A stretch of 64,000 nt of DNA from NCBI RefSeq assembly GCF_015461805.1, contig NZ_JACVZE010000012.1, positions 1 to 64,000 on the forward strand. The letters are read 5' to 3'. The notes below the pieces were generated by a model. The model did no database searches and was not told where the DNA came from. It worked only from the letters and a program-made list of their open reading frames with translations. The stretch is from Pseudomonas pisciculturae (GTDB taxonomy: Bacteria; Pseudomonadota; Gammaproteobacteria; Pseudomonadales; Pseudomonadaceae). Position numbers and translations under genes: made by a program. Numbering within the stretch: position 1 is the first letter of the stretch; every line of letters begins with the position of its first letter. This document shows positions 1 to 8,086 of the stretch, piece by piece.

Positions 1-78
1 TCGCGTTACAACACCGTTCGGCCGCATAGCTACAACGGCTACCGATCACCAGTCGCTCACGAGCGACTGGTGGGATAA
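1..78 (+). CDS. IS3-type transposase (OrfB/integrase), C-terminal end only
   Basis: Frame 1 is open from the window edge to a TAA at 76-78 and encodes 25 residues, including YNTVRPHSYNGYRSP. This matches the end of the DDE integrase domain of IS3-family OrfB proteins, which typically finish with a YN-x-x-RPH-x-x-x-x-x-x-x-P block. Only the extreme C-terminus is inside the window, so the catalytic residues cannot be inspected and it is unknown whether the element is intact. The IS right end and a split REP lie directly downstream, which supports the assignment. An IS481-type relative would look similar over this short stretch. Confidence 0.7.
   Translation, partial: SRYNTVRPHSYNGYRSPVAHERLVG
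47..72. repeat. Perfect 12-bp inverted repeat overlapping the transposase end
   Basis: CACCAGTCGCTC (47-58) is followed by a 2-base loop and its exact complement GAGCGACTGGTG (61-72). It lies just before the TAA of the transposase. There is no T-run after it, so it is not a standard intrinsic terminator, but it could slow readthrough or protect the mRNA end. Confidence 0.6.
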
Positions 79-114
79 ACCGTAAATGGTGTCCAAGATT
101 ACTTGACCAGATCA

Positions 115-191
115 GCTTGCCCCCGATAGCAGGGTGTCAGCCAATAAATCTGGCACTGACACACCGCCATCGGGAGCAAGCCCCCTCCCAC
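115..191. repeat. REPIN whose left REP is cut by the IS
   Basis: The left partner is only the half GCTTGCCCCCGATAGC (115-130). The right partner is complete and inverted (161-191), with ATCGGGAGCAAGCCCCCTCC. A full left REP would begin TGTGGGAGGGG, which is absent here and replaced by the IS end. Confidence 0.75.
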
Positions 192-283
192 TTTTTAGCC
201 CTACACAGCCTGAGGGGCCGTGCCAAAGCTGAAGCAATCAGCAAGCTTTGCCTGGAATACGGTATAGCCAACACCACAAATCA

Positions 284-374
284 ATGTGGGAGGGGGCTTG
301 CCCCCGATAGCTGTGGACCAGTCAACACAACTGTGACTGACACACCGCCATCGGGAGCAAGCCCCCTCCCACAT
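284..374. repeat. REPIN (paired REP palindromes, GGGAGGGGG type)
   Basis: Two REP units face each other: TGTGGGAGGGGGCTTGCCCC at 285-304 and the inverted copy ending in CTCCCACATT near 374. It lies 3' of the permease gene that ends at 410 and may act as a transcript end or mRNA stabiliser. Confidence 0.85.
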
Positions 375-409
375 TGGGATATTTACAGTCTAGAGAGTAG
401 CGTTACAGC

Positions 410-1687
410 TTAAGGAATCAGCGAATACACCACCGCCGTAATCGCCACCAGGCCTACCGCCGTAACGAACACGTTGGACGCCTGCCCACGGTACTTGGCC
501 ATGGCCGGCACCTTGCGAATCGCGTACATCGGCATCAGGAACAGGATCGACGCAATGATCGGGCCGCCCAGAGCTTCGATCATGCCCAGAATGCTTGGAT
601 TGAGCGTGGCAACGATCCAGCACACCACCAGCATGAACGCTGCCGTCATGCGATCCAGAGTCTTCGGCGCCGGACGGCGACCGGTCTTGAGCACCAACCC
701 CTTGAGCCCTTCGCTGGCGCCGATGTAGTGGCCCAGGAACGACTTGGCAATCGCCACGAACGCAATCAACGGCGCGGCAAAGGCAATCGTCGGGTTATCG
801 AAGTGGTTAGCCAGGTACGACAGGATCGACAGGTTCTGTGCCTTCGCTTCAGCCAACTGGGCCGGCGACAAGGTCAGCACGCAGCTGAACACAAAGAACA
901 ACACCATCACCACCATCAGCAGGTGCGCGCGAGACAGGATCTGCGAACTGCGCTCATCGGCATGGGCGCCGTACTGGCGCTTCTGGTCAACCGCAAAGGC
1001 CGAGATAATCGGCGAATGGTTGAACGAGAAGACCATCACCGGAATCGCCAGCCACAGTGTGCTGAGCAGCGCCGACGGCGCCGGCACCACGCTGGCGGTG
1101 CTGAGGATGCCACCGTTCCAATGCGGGATCAGGTACACCGCCAGGAACAGCAAGGCGACGATAAACGGGTACACCATCAGGCTCATGGCCTTGACGATCA
1201 CCTGCTCACCGCAGCGCACCACGCCCAGCAGGCCAAGGATCAGCACAAACGCCAGCAGCGCCCGTGGCGGCGGCATGATGTGCAGCTGGTGTTCCATGAA
1301 GCTGCTGACGGTGTTGGTCAGCGCCACGCTGTAGATCAGCAGGATCGGGAAGATCGCAAAGAAGTACAGCAAGGTGATCAGTGCACCGGCCTTGATGCCG
1401 AAGTGTTCTTCGACCACATCGGTGATATCCGACCCTTCACGACCGGACAACACGAACCGGGTCAAGCCACGGTGCGCGAAGAACGTCATAGGGAACGCCA
1501 GCACCGCCAGGATCAGCAGCGGCCAGAAGCCCCCCAGGCCCGCGTTGATGGGCAAAAACAAAGTACCGGCGCCGATGGCGGTGCCAAACAGGCCAAGCAT
1601 CCAGGTGGTGTCCTGGCGGCTCCAGCTCGTGAGCGTTGCAGGTGTCGTTGCATAGCGTTCGTCGACGCTATTGGCCTGATCATTCAT
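410..1687 (-). CDS. Serine/threonine-type amino-acid permease (HAAAP/SdaC-TdcC-like)
   Basis: A protein of 425 residues with about eleven hydrophobic membrane spans. It starts with a GTAIGAGTLFLPINAG segment typical of the hydroxy/aromatic amino-acid permease family (SdaC, TdcC), which import serine or threonine with protons or sodium. The start at 1687 (MNDQANS) is preferred over the upstream ATG at 1705 because a GGAGA lies about nine bases before it, while the upstream ATG has no ribosome site. It is divergent from a short threonine-rich leader and an isochorismatase gene, so the threonine link may be functional. Substrate is inferred from the family; aromatic amino acids cannot be excluded. 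Confidence 0.8.
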   Translation of the reverse strand: MNDQANSVDERYATTPATLTSWSRQDTTWMLGLFGTAIGAGTLFLPINAGLGGFWPLLILAVLAFPMTFFAHRGLTRFVLSGREGSDITDVVEEHFGIKAGALITLLYFFAIFPILLIYSVALTNTVSSFMEHQLHIMPPPRALLAFVLILGLLGVVRCGEQVIVKAMSLMVYPFIVALLFLAVYLIPHWNGGILSTASVVPAPSALLSTLWLAIPVMVFSFNHSPIISAFAVDQKRQYGAHADERSSQILSRAHLLMVVMVLFFVFSCVLTLSPAQLAEAKAQNLSILSYLANHFDNPTIAFAAPLIAFVAIAKSFLGHYIGASEGLKGLVLKTGRRPAPKTLDRMTAAFMLVVCWIVATLNPSILGMIEALGGPIIASILFLMPMYAIRKVPAMAKYRGQASNVFVTAVGLVAITAVVYSLIP

Positions 1688-1859
1688 CCGGTCGGATCTC
1701 CGCATTTACACGGCCGGGACGAGTCAGAAAAACCTGACAGGCAGCGCCCCGACCATAGAAGGGGCCGGATTGTCCGGGATTCTCTTGAATAAGCAAAGAC
1801 TTAGCTGAGGAACGGTGGCGCGGCGCATCGACGCGTCACGCTTAATACAGACACATTTG

Positions 1860-1889
1860 TTGACAATACGACGTCGTTTTCAGCATGAT
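1860..1889 (+). promoter_or_regulatory. Sigma-70 promoter with a palindrome between -35 and -10
   Basis: TTGACA (1860-1865) and CATGAT (1884-1889) are 18 bases apart. The spacer contains ATACGACGTCGTTT, with a perfect 10-base palindrome ACGACGTCGT at 1868-1877. A repressor bound there would block the promoter of the leader transcript. The divergent permease promoter must also lie in this intergenic region and might be controlled from the same site. The regulator is unknown. Confidence 0.55.
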
Positions 1890-1895
1890 CGAACC

Positions 1896-1982
1896 ATGAA
1901 GCATATTCAGTCGCACTTCACCCGTACCACCACCACGACCGCTTACGGCGGGTCGCGCGGTGACTGTGGGTGCATGAGCTAG
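1896..1982 (+). CDS. Threonine-rich leader peptide (28 aa), putative attenuator
   Basis: An ATG at 1896 opens a 28-codon frame ending in TAG at 1982. Six of residues 9-15 are threonine (TRTTTTT), encoded by ACC/ACG codons. It sits about seven bases after a predicted -10 box and 20 bases before a strong intrinsic terminator, the arrangement of amino-acid leader peptides such as thrL. It has no obvious Shine-Dalgarno sequence and would be nearly leaderless if the predicted promoter is right, which is a weakness. The downstream gene encodes an isochorismatase-type hydrolase, not a threonine biosynthetic enzyme; the divergent gene is a serine/threonine-type permease. Confidence 0.5.
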   Translation: MKHIQSHFTRTTTTTAYGGSRGDCGCMS

Positions 1983-2002
1983 ACACTTCACAGATTTAAC
2001 CC

Positions 2003-2036
2003 AAGGCCCCGCCAGCAATGGACGGGGCCTTTTTTT
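2003..2036 (+). terminator. Intrinsic terminator, possibly an attenuator
   Basis: The stem AAGGCCCCG (2003-2011) pairs with CGGGGCCTT (2023-2031), overlapping a run of seven T (2030-2036). It lies between the leader peptide and the hydrolase start at 2071. GGCGGG (1947-1952), inside the leader just after the threonine codons, is complementary to CCCGCC (2008-2013) and could form a competing antiterminator. Confidence 0.8.
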
Positions 2037-2070
2037 GCCCCGTCGCCCGGCAACTACAAGGAGTAACACC

Positions 2071-2595
2071 ATGGCTGACGCCCTGCTGATCATCGATATG
2101 CAAACTGGCCTCTACGATGGCCCGGAAAAGCCCTACGAGCGCGAACGCTTGCTGGACAACATCAATCAACTGATTGAACGCGCCCGCAACGCTAACGCTC
2201 CGATCTTCGTCGCCCAACACACCGGCCCGGCGGGCTCGCCGATTGCCGCAGGTAGCCCGTTCTGGCAGGTGTGGCACGGCCTGGACGTTGATGAATCCCG
2301 CGATCATCTATTCAACAAGAGCCGTCCCAGTTGCTTCCTGGGCACTGACCTTGAGCAGCAACTCAACGCTGCGCAGGTCAATGAAATGGTGATCGTGGGC
2401 ATGAAAACCCAGTTCTGCATCGACACCACTTGCCGCGTGGCCGTTGAACTTGGGTTTTCAGTCGTGCTGCCAGAAGACGGCCATAGCTGCATGGACACCC
2501 CGGCATTGAAGGCCGAGGCGATCATCGAACATCACAATGCCACGTTGGCGGGAGCGTTTGTGAAGCGTACAAGAGCGCTTGATATCGATTTCTGA
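2071..2595 (+). CDS. Isochorismatase-family cysteine hydrolase
   Basis: A cytosolic protein of 174 residues with the isochorismatase-like fold. The catalytic triad is visible as Asp9 (in LIIDMQ), Lys83 (in FNKSRPSCF) and Cys116 (in TQFCIDTT), so it should hydrolyse an amide or related bond, as nicotinamidases and N-carbamoyl hydrolases do; the real substrate cannot be read from sequence. The ATG at 2071 is chosen because AAGGAG lies seven bases upstream. It follows the leader/terminator region directly and is 53 bases before a D-2-hydroxyacid dehydrogenase gene, so the two are probably co-transcribed. Confidence 0.85.
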   Translation: MADALLIIDMQTGLYDGPEKPYERERLLDNINQLIERARNANAPIFVAQHTGPAGSPIAAGSPFWQVWHGLDVDESRDHLFNKSRPSCFLGTDLEQQLNAAQVNEMVIVGMKTQFCIDTTCRVAVELGFSVVLPEDGHSCMDTPALKAEAIIEHHNATLAGAFVKRTRALDIDF

Positions 2596-2648
2596 GTGCA
2601 TAAATACTGCATACTCCTGCCCTCAAACCCTTCAGGAAGAGCCTTCCG

Positions 2649-3602
2649 ATGACCGCTACTGTTCTGGTCCTGGTTGAAACCATCAACGAATACCTGCCCA
2701 TCATCGAGAGCAATGACTTTCATGTGATCCTGGCACCCACGCCTACCGAACGCGCCGAGGCGATCAAGGCCCACGGCGCGCAGATCAAAGCGGTGCTGAC
2801 CCGTGGGCCGCTGGGTTTATACGCCGAAGAAATCGCCGCCCTGCCCGTGCTGGAGATCATCTGTGTGATCGGCGCCGGCTATGAACATGTGGACCTGCAA
2901 GCCGCCAGTAATCGCGGGATCGTGGTCACCAACGGGGCCGGGGTTAACGCACCGTCAGTGGCGGACCATGCCATGGCCCTGCTGCTGTCATTGGTGCGCG
3001 GCATTCCCCAGACCGATGCCGCCGTACGCCGCAACGAGTGGCCGAAAGTCATGCGCCCTTCTCTGGGCGGCAAACAACTGGGCATTCTCGGCCTGGGCGC
3101 AGTCGGCCTGGAGATCGCCAAACGTGCGGCCCTGGGATTCGGCATGGAAATCAGCTACCACAACCGCCAGCCCCGCGATGATGTGGACTACACCTACTGC
3201 GCCACCGCTGTGGAGCTGGCACGCACCTCGGACTTCCTGATCCTGGCCACTCCCGGCGGCGCCAGCACCCGCCACCTGATCGACCGCCGCGCCCTGGACG
3301 CCCTCGGGCCCAATGGCTTTTTGGTGAATATCGGCCGTGGCAGCGTGGTGGTCACCGACGACCTGGTTGCAGCCCTTGAACAGCGCCGTATCGCAGGTGC
3401 GGCGCTGGATGTATTTGACGACGAGCCCAAGGTCCCCGACGCGCTCAAACGCCTGAGCAACACCGTCCTCACCTCCCACGTCGCGGGGCTGTCGCCCGAA
3501 GCCGCCCACGACACCGTGCAGCGCGTGGCCGACAACCTGTTGGAGTATTTCGCCGGGCGCCCGGTGCTGACGCCCGTGGCGTTGCCTGCGCCCGTAAAAT
3601 GA
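2649..3602 (+). CDS. D-2-hydroxyacid dehydrogenase (NAD(P)-dependent)
   Basis: A 317-residue cytosolic reductase. The nucleotide-binding motif GLGAVGLEIAKR lies near residue 145. The catalytic set is present: Arg in NIGRGSVV, Glu in DVFDDEPKVP and His in TSHVAGLSPEA. Such enzymes interconvert 2-keto acids and D-2-hydroxy acids; the best-known relatives are glyoxylate/hydroxypyruvate reductases. It lies 53 bases after the isochorismatase-type gene in the same direction. The shared pathway is not evident. Confidence 0.88.
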   Translation: MTATVLVLVETINEYLPIIESNDFHVILAPTPTERAEAIKAHGAQIKAVLTRGPLGLYAEEIAALPVLEIICVIGAGYEHVDLQAASNRGIVVTNGAGVNAPSVADHAMALLLSLVRGIPQTDAAVRRNEWPKVMRPSLGGKQLGILGLGAVGLEIAKRAALGFGMEISYHNRQPRDDVDYTYCATAVELARTSDFLILATPGGASTRHLIDRRALDALGPNGFLVNIGRGSVVVTDDLVAALEQRRIAGAALDVFDDEPKVPDALKRLSNTVLTSHVAGLSPEAAHDTVQRVADNLLEYFAGRPVLTPVALPAPVK

Positions 3603-3731
3603 CCGATCAGGCACGCTGATCATCCTCCAACACGCTAACCTATTAAGCCGCCCCGACCTTGTCGCTGGGCGGTGGTGCGCATTAGATTAGGAAATAGTCC
3701 AAGGCCTTTAGAATAAGCAGAAGGGATAAGC

Positions 3732-4799
3732 ATGGCGCTGAACGACCAATCGACCCAGATTCGCCCAGGTGAAGAACTGGATGCCAGCCTGATCGATCCC
3801 TACCTCAAGGCCCATATCCCGGGCCTGAGCGGCACGCCTAGGATCAGTCAGTTCCCCGGCGGCGCGTCCAACCTCACCTACCTGTTGGAATACCCGGGCC
3901 AGGAGTTCGTCCTGCGTCGCCCGCCCTTTGGCCACAAGGCCAAGTCTGCCCATGACATGGGCCGCGAATACCGCATTCTCAATCAACTCAAGGACGGCTT
4001 CCCGTATTGCCCCAAGGCGTACGTGCATTGCACCGATGAGTCAGTGATCGGCGCCGAGTTCTATGTGATGGAACGGGTTAACGGCATTATTCTGCGCTCG
4101 GACCTGCCGCCCGAATTGGGCCTGGACGCAGCCAAGACCGAAGCCCTGTGCAAGAGCTTTATCGACAAGTTCGTCGAACTGCACCAAGTGGACTACAGCG
4201 CCTGCGGCCTCGCCGACCTGGGCAAGCCCGAAGGCTACGTGGAGCGCCAGATCCGTGGCTGGGGCGACCGCTACGAAAAAGCCCTGACCCCCGATGCCCC
4301 ACGCTGGGAATCAGTGCGCGCGTGGCTCAACGACAAGATGCCCGCCGACCACCCCACCTCCAGCATCGTGCATAACGACTACCGCTTCGACAACGTCATT
4401 CTCGACCCCAACAACCCGATGCAGATCATCGGCGTGCTCGACTGGGAGTTGACCACCCTCGGCGACCCGTTGATGGACCTGGGCAACACCCTCGCCTATT
4501 GGATCGAAGCCGCCGACCCTGCGCCCGTGCAATTGATGCGTCGCCAGCCGAGCAACGCCCCCGGCATGCTCACCCGCCGCGAGTTCGTTGACTACTACGC
4601 CGAGCGGTCCGGCATCCAGATCGACAATTTCGACTTCTACTACACCTACGGCCTGTTCCGCCTGGCCGGCATCGTGCAGCAGATCTACTACCGCTTCTTC
4701 CACGGCCAGACCCAGGACAAACGCTTTGCGCAGTTCATCCACATGAACAAGCTGCTGGAGCAGATGAGCCTGAACGTCATCGGCAAATCCGCGCTCTGA
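3732..4799 (+). CDS. Phosphotransferase-family protein (ACAD10/11-kinase-like)
   Basis: A 355-residue aminoglycoside-phosphotransferase/choline-kinase-fold protein. The catalytic loop reads HNDYRFDN (near residue 216), followed by GVLDWELTTLGDPLMDLG with the metal-binding Asp, both hallmarks of the fold. This subfamily is usually found beside acyl-CoA dehydrogenase or short-chain dehydrogenase genes and resembles the kinase domain of mammalian ACAD10/ACAD11, which phosphorylates 4-hydroxyacyl-CoAs. Here an SDR gene follows after 23 bases, consistent with a role in unusual fatty or hydroxy-acid breakdown. Antibiotic resistance is unlikely given that context. Confidence 0.82.
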   Translation: MALNDQSTQIRPGEELDASLIDPYLKAHIPGLSGTPRISQFPGGASNLTYLLEYPGQEFVLRRPPFGHKAKSAHDMGREYRILNQLKDGFPYCPKAYVHCTDESVIGAEFYVMERVNGIILRSDLPPELGLDAAKTEALCKSFIDKFVELHQVDYSACGLADLGKPEGYVERQIRGWGDRYEKALTPDAPRWESVRAWLNDKMPADHPTSSIVHNDYRFDNVILDPNNPMQIIGVLDWELTTLGDPLMDLGNTLAYWIEAADPAPVQLMRRQPSNAPGMLTRREFVDYYAERSGIQIDNFDFYYTYGLFRLAGIVQQIYYRFFHGQTQDKRFAQFIHMNKLLEQMSLNVIGKSAL

Positions 4800-4822
4800 A
4801 CGCCCAATAACAAGGAACCCCC

Positions 4823-5590
4823 ATGTCCAAGACCCACCTGTTCGACCTCGATGGCAAGATCGCTTTCGTTTCCGGCGCGAGCCGTGGCATTGGTGAAGCC
4901 ATTGCCAAGTTGCTGGCCCAGCAAGGCGCCCATGTAATCGTGTCGAGCCGCAAGCTCGAAGGCTGCCAGCACGTCGCTGACGCGATCATCGCCGACGGCG
5001 GCAAGGCCACCGCCGTTGCCTGCCATATCGGTGAAATGGAGCAGATCACCCAGGTGTTCGCCGGCATTCGCGAGCAGTTCGGCCGTCTGGACATCCTAGT
5101 CAACAACGCCGCCACCAACCCGCAGTTCTGCAACGTGCTGGACACCGACCTTGGCGCGTTCCAGAAAACCGTCGACGTGAACATTCGCGGCTACTTCTTC
5201 ATGTCGGTCGAAGCCGGCAAGCTGATGCGCGAGAACGGCGGTGGCAGCATCATCAACGTCGCATCGATCAACGGGATTTCTCCGGGCATCTTTCAGGGCA
5301 TCTACTCAGTCACCAAAGCCGCCGTGATCAACATGACCAAGGTGTTTGCCAAGGAATGCGCCGAATTTGGCATCCGCTGCAACGCGCTGTTGCCGGGTCT
5401 CACTGACACCAAGTTCGCCTCGGCACTGGTGAAAAATGACGCGATCCTGAAAATGGCTCTGGCTCAGATTCCGCTCAAGCGCGTGGCCGACCCGAGTGAA
5501 ATGGCCGGTGCTGTGCTGTTCCTGGCCAGTGACGCGTCCAGCTATACCACCGGTGTATCGCTGAATGTGGACGGTGGTTTCCTGTCCTGA
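4823..5590 (+). CDS. Short-chain dehydrogenase/reductase (SDR)
   Basis: A classical SDR of 255 residues. It has the cofactor motif SGASRGIGEA near residue 17, NNAA near residue 92, and the catalytic YxxxK as YSVTK near residue 160. It lies 23 bases after the phosphotransferase gene, has GGAACC-type spacing to its ATG, and is probably in the same operon. The alcohol or ketone substrate is unknown; a 3-hydroxyacyl derivative fits the context. Its stop codon directly abuts the stop codon of the convergent AhpD-like gene. Confidence 0.88.
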   Translation: MSKTHLFDLDGKIAFVSGASRGIGEAIAKLLAQQGAHVIVSSRKLEGCQHVADAIIADGGKATAVACHIGEMEQITQVFAGIREQFGRLDILVNNAATNPQFCNVLDTDLGAFQKTVDVNIRGYFFMSVEAGKLMRENGGGSIINVASINGISPGIFQGIYSVTKAAVINMTKVFAKECAEFGIRCNALLPGLTDTKFASALVKNDAILKMALAQIPLKRVADPSEMAGAVLFLASDASSYTTGVSLNVDGGFLS

Positions 5591-6034
5591 TCAGGCATTC
5601 GGCGGCTGCTGCCGAAAACTCACTGCCAGGCGGTTCCAGCCACTGATGCTGGATACCGCCATGGTCAGGTCCACCAGTTCCTGCTCGCTGAACTCCACCC
5701 GCACAGCGGCAAACAGCTCATCGGATACCGTCGAGGTGGGCAGCGTCGCCACTGATTCGCTCCAGGCCAACGCGGCCTTTTCCCGCGCCGTGAAGAACGG
5801 CGAATCGCGCCATACGCACAACGCGAACAAACGTCGCTCGGTCTCCCCGCGCTGACGGGCCGCCATCGAGTGCATATCCGTACAAAAACCACAGTGATTG
5901 AGCTGCGAGACACGGATCTTGATCAGCTCCAGCAAGGGCTTTTCGATGGACAAGCCGAAGGTCGTCGCCTCTAGCATCAGCATGCCTTTGAGCGCTTGCG
6001 GCGAAGCGGTGTAGTAATCCAGGCGGGGTTCCAT
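5591..6034 (-). CDS. Carboxymuconolactone decarboxylase/AhpD-family protein
   Basis: A 147-residue protein starting at MEPRLDYY (6034). The open frame continues upstream to 6085, but that part looks like untranslated leader. The AhpD-type redox motif is present as HCGFCTDMHS, giving CxxC and the following His. Members reduce peroxides or act as carrier proteins for peroxidases. It is divergent from a MocR regulator gene, which may control it. Specific peroxide or partner unknown. Confidence 0.85.
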   Translation of the reverse strand: MEPRLDYYTASPQALKGMLMLEATTFGLSIEKPLLELIKIRVSQLNHCGFCTDMHSMAARQRGETERRLFALCVWRDSPFFTAREKAALAWSESVATLPTSTVSDELFAAVRVEFSEQELVDLTMAVSSISGWNRLAVSFRQQPPNA

Positions 6035-6189
6035 GGGGGCGGTTCTCTGACGGTGGGTGCAATGACAGTTCAGCGTAGAACCCACAAGGCTTAGGCCCTA
6101 TAGCCAATCAGCCGGTTTATGCAGAGACCATTTTGAGGCTGCCGCGCACGCGCGTACTCTTGGCGCAGAGTGAATGCCCGGGATAAGAC

Positions 6190-7623
6190 ATGGAACTGCA
6201 CGTTGTAATCAACGGCCGCAAGGATCTGGCCGAACAGTTGTACCAACAGTTGCGTGAAGCCATTGGCTCCGGGCGTCTGGCCGCCGGCGCGCAACTGCCG
6301 CCCAGCCGCTTGCTCGCCGAGCAATTGGGCGTGTCGCGCAAGACCGTGTCGGACACCTACGCCACCCTGACCTACGAAGGCTTGCTGATCGGCAAGACCG
6401 GCCGCGGCACCTTCGTCAACGCCCGGGCGCCACGGACCGAACGCCTGCAAGCCGCCACCGACCTGGCCTGCGCCGCCAACCTGGCGAAGTGGCAGTCGTT
6501 GCCCTCACCCATGCGCCACCCGACGCGCGACAGCACCTTGCGCTACGAATTTATCGGTGGCGCCACTAGCCGTAACCAGTTCCCCCAGGACGAATGGCGA
6601 CGCTGCACACAAGATGCCCTACGGCGCATTGCTCAAAACAGCGGTTTCTACAGCCAACCCGAGGGCCTGCCGGCGCTGCGCAGTGCCATCGCCGGGCACA
6701 TCGCGTTTTCACGCGGGGTCAAATGCCGCGACAGCGATATCGTGGTCACCAATGGCGCGCAGCAGGCGCTGGACCTCATCGCCCGTGTCGTCCTGGAACC
6801 GGGCAGCCTCGTCGCCATGGAAGACCCTGGCTACAGCCCTGCACGCCAGTTGTTCATGGCCATGGGTGCCAGTGTCGCCGGCGTGCCGGTGGATGAGCAC
6901 GGCATCCAGGTCGACCGAATTCCCGACGGCACGCGGCTGATCTACGTCACGCCGTCCCATCAATTCCCCCTCGGCATGCCCATGAGCCTGCCGCGCCGTG
7001 AAGCCTTGCTGGCCCGCGCCTTCGAGCTCGGCGCCATCATCATCGAGGACGACTACGACAGCGAGTTCCGTTACGAGGGCCGCCCCACCGACTCCCTGCA
7101 AAGCATGGACACCCGAGGCGTGGTGACCTATATCGGCACCTTCTCTAAAACCCTGCTGCCCGAGTTGCGCCTGGGCTATGCGGTGCTGCCACCGGCCATT
7201 CACGGCGCGGTACTCAAGGCCAAGCAGCTCACCGACCAACACAGTTCAACCCTGCCGCAATGGGCGCTGGCCAAGTTCATCAGCGAAGGCTATTTGCTCA
7301 AGCACATTCGCCGTTGCCACACGGTGTATGCCGGGCGGCGCGAACGTATTTTGCAGCGCCTGGCCGGCGACCTGTCGCCATGGTTCGAAGCGGTGCCCAC
7401 GGTCGCAGGGTTCCACATGGCCGCGTTGTGCAAAGTGCCGGTGGAAATTCCTCTGTTGATAGCGTTGGCGCGGCAGGTGGAGGTGGGCTTATACCCTTTG
7501 GATGTGTTCTTCAACGATGCACCGGTACGCCCTGGACTGATCATTGGTTTCGGCGCCATCGAGACGCTGGACATCGACCCGGCCTTGGACAAGGTACGCG
7601 ACATTCTCCTGCAGATTGGCTAG
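6190..7623 (+). CDS. MocR/PdxR-type regulator (GntR HTH fused to aminotransferase)
   Basis: A 477-residue two-domain protein. Residues about 10-75 form a GntR winged helix (GSGRLAAGAQLPPSR, LGVSRKTVSDTYATL). Residues about 110-470 are a fold-type I aminotransferase domain with the PLP lysine in TFSKTLLPELRLGY and the preceding IIEDDYDSEFRY. Such proteins use PLP or an amino compound as effector rather than as catalysts. It is divergent from the AhpD-like gene and is followed by a small monooxygenase and a cupin gene, either of which could be targets. Confidence 0.9.
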   Translation: MELHVVINGRKDLAEQLYQQLREAIGSGRLAAGAQLPPSRLLAEQLGVSRKTVSDTYATLTYEGLLIGKTGRGTFVNARAPRTERLQAATDLACAANLAKWQSLPSPMRHPTRDSTLRYEFIGGATSRNQFPQDEWRRCTQDALRRIAQNSGFYSQPEGLPALRSAIAGHIAFSRGVKCRDSDIVVTNGAQQALDLIARVVLEPGSLVAMEDPGYSPARQLFMAMGASVAGVPVDEHGIQVDRIPDGTRLIYVTPSHQFPLGMPMSLPRREALLARAFELGAIIIEDDYDSEFRYEGRPTDSLQSMDTRGVVTYIGTFSKTLLPELRLGYAVLPPAIHGAVLKAKQLTDQHSSTLPQWALAKFISEGYLLKHIRRCHTVYAGRRERILQRLAGDLSPWFEAVPTVAGFHMAALCKVPVEIPLLIALARQVEVGLYPLDVFFNDAPVRPGLIIGFGAIETLDIDPALDKVRDILLQIG

Positions 7624-7708
7624 CGGTTTTTCCGCCCGATTGGTCATTGGTCGTGGTACGGCAAGGCTTTAGCCTGTGCACTGACGCCTGACCTCGGAGA
7701 CCATCGCC

Positions 7709-7990
7709 ATGCCAGCCTGTGCCTTCAACACTGTTAATGTCCGCGCCGTTGCCGGCCGCTCCGCGCAACTGGGCAAACGCCTGCAACAGATTGCCGACAC
7801 CGTGCGCACCGCGCCGGGCTGCCTGGGCTACGTCGTGCAACGCAGCCCGATCGACGCCAACCTATGGACCGTGATCGGGCAGTGGGCCTGCGCCGAACAA
7901 CTCAACGCACACTTCGAACTCCCTGCCCTGCAACGCTTTATCGAGCTGACCGAAGAGCAACTGGCGTGTCGCCTGGACTTCCACCACTGA
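7709..7990 (+). CDS. Antibiotic-biosynthesis-monooxygenase-domain (ABM) protein
   Basis: A small protein of 93 residues with the ferredoxin-like ABM fold pattern: an N-terminal strand, then APGCLGYVVQRSP and a central TVIGQWACAEQLNAHFELPALQRF. These small dimeric proteins act as cofactor-free oxygenases or quinone/haem-modifying enzymes, but many are uncharacterised. It is 85 bases downstream of the MocR gene and 96 bases upstream of the cupin gene, all on the plus strand. Confidence 0.75.
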   Translation: MPACAFNTVNVRAVAGRSAQLGKRLQQIADTVRTAPGCLGYVVQRSPIDANLWTVIGQWACAEQLNAHFELPALQRFIELTEEQLACRLDFHH

Positions 7991-8086
7991 AGCATTGGCC
8001 TCCTGGTCTTCGGCGGGATTGGTTATTGGTCATTCTGGGGCTGCGGCGTAGGGTGAAGAGGTCTCGAACTACTCGGAAATTTCGCC

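Larger units (their letters stand above)
1..114 (+). mobile_element. Right end of an IS3-like insertion sequence inserted in a REP
   Basis: After the transposase stop come about 36 bases ending in GTGTCCAAGATTACTTGACC (89-108) and then AGATCA to 114. Read from the other strand this begins TGATCT and contains GGACAC, the pattern of IS3-family terminal inverted repeats. The next base (115) starts the second half of a REP palindrome, GCTTGCCCCCGATAGC, with its first half missing. The element therefore appears to have landed in the loop/stem of a REP. The exact boundary and target duplication need the left end, which lies outside the window. Confidence 0.6.

Noticed and set aside
284..374. REPINs read as Rho-independent terminators
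   Set aside because: They are strong hairpins but lack T-runs and occur in the same form at many sites, so they are annotated as repeats. A secondary effect on transcript ends is possible.
117..413. 98-codon frame in the REP region at the left edge
   Set aside because: Its residues come from translating REP palindromes (repeated SGASPLPH-type segments), not a gene.
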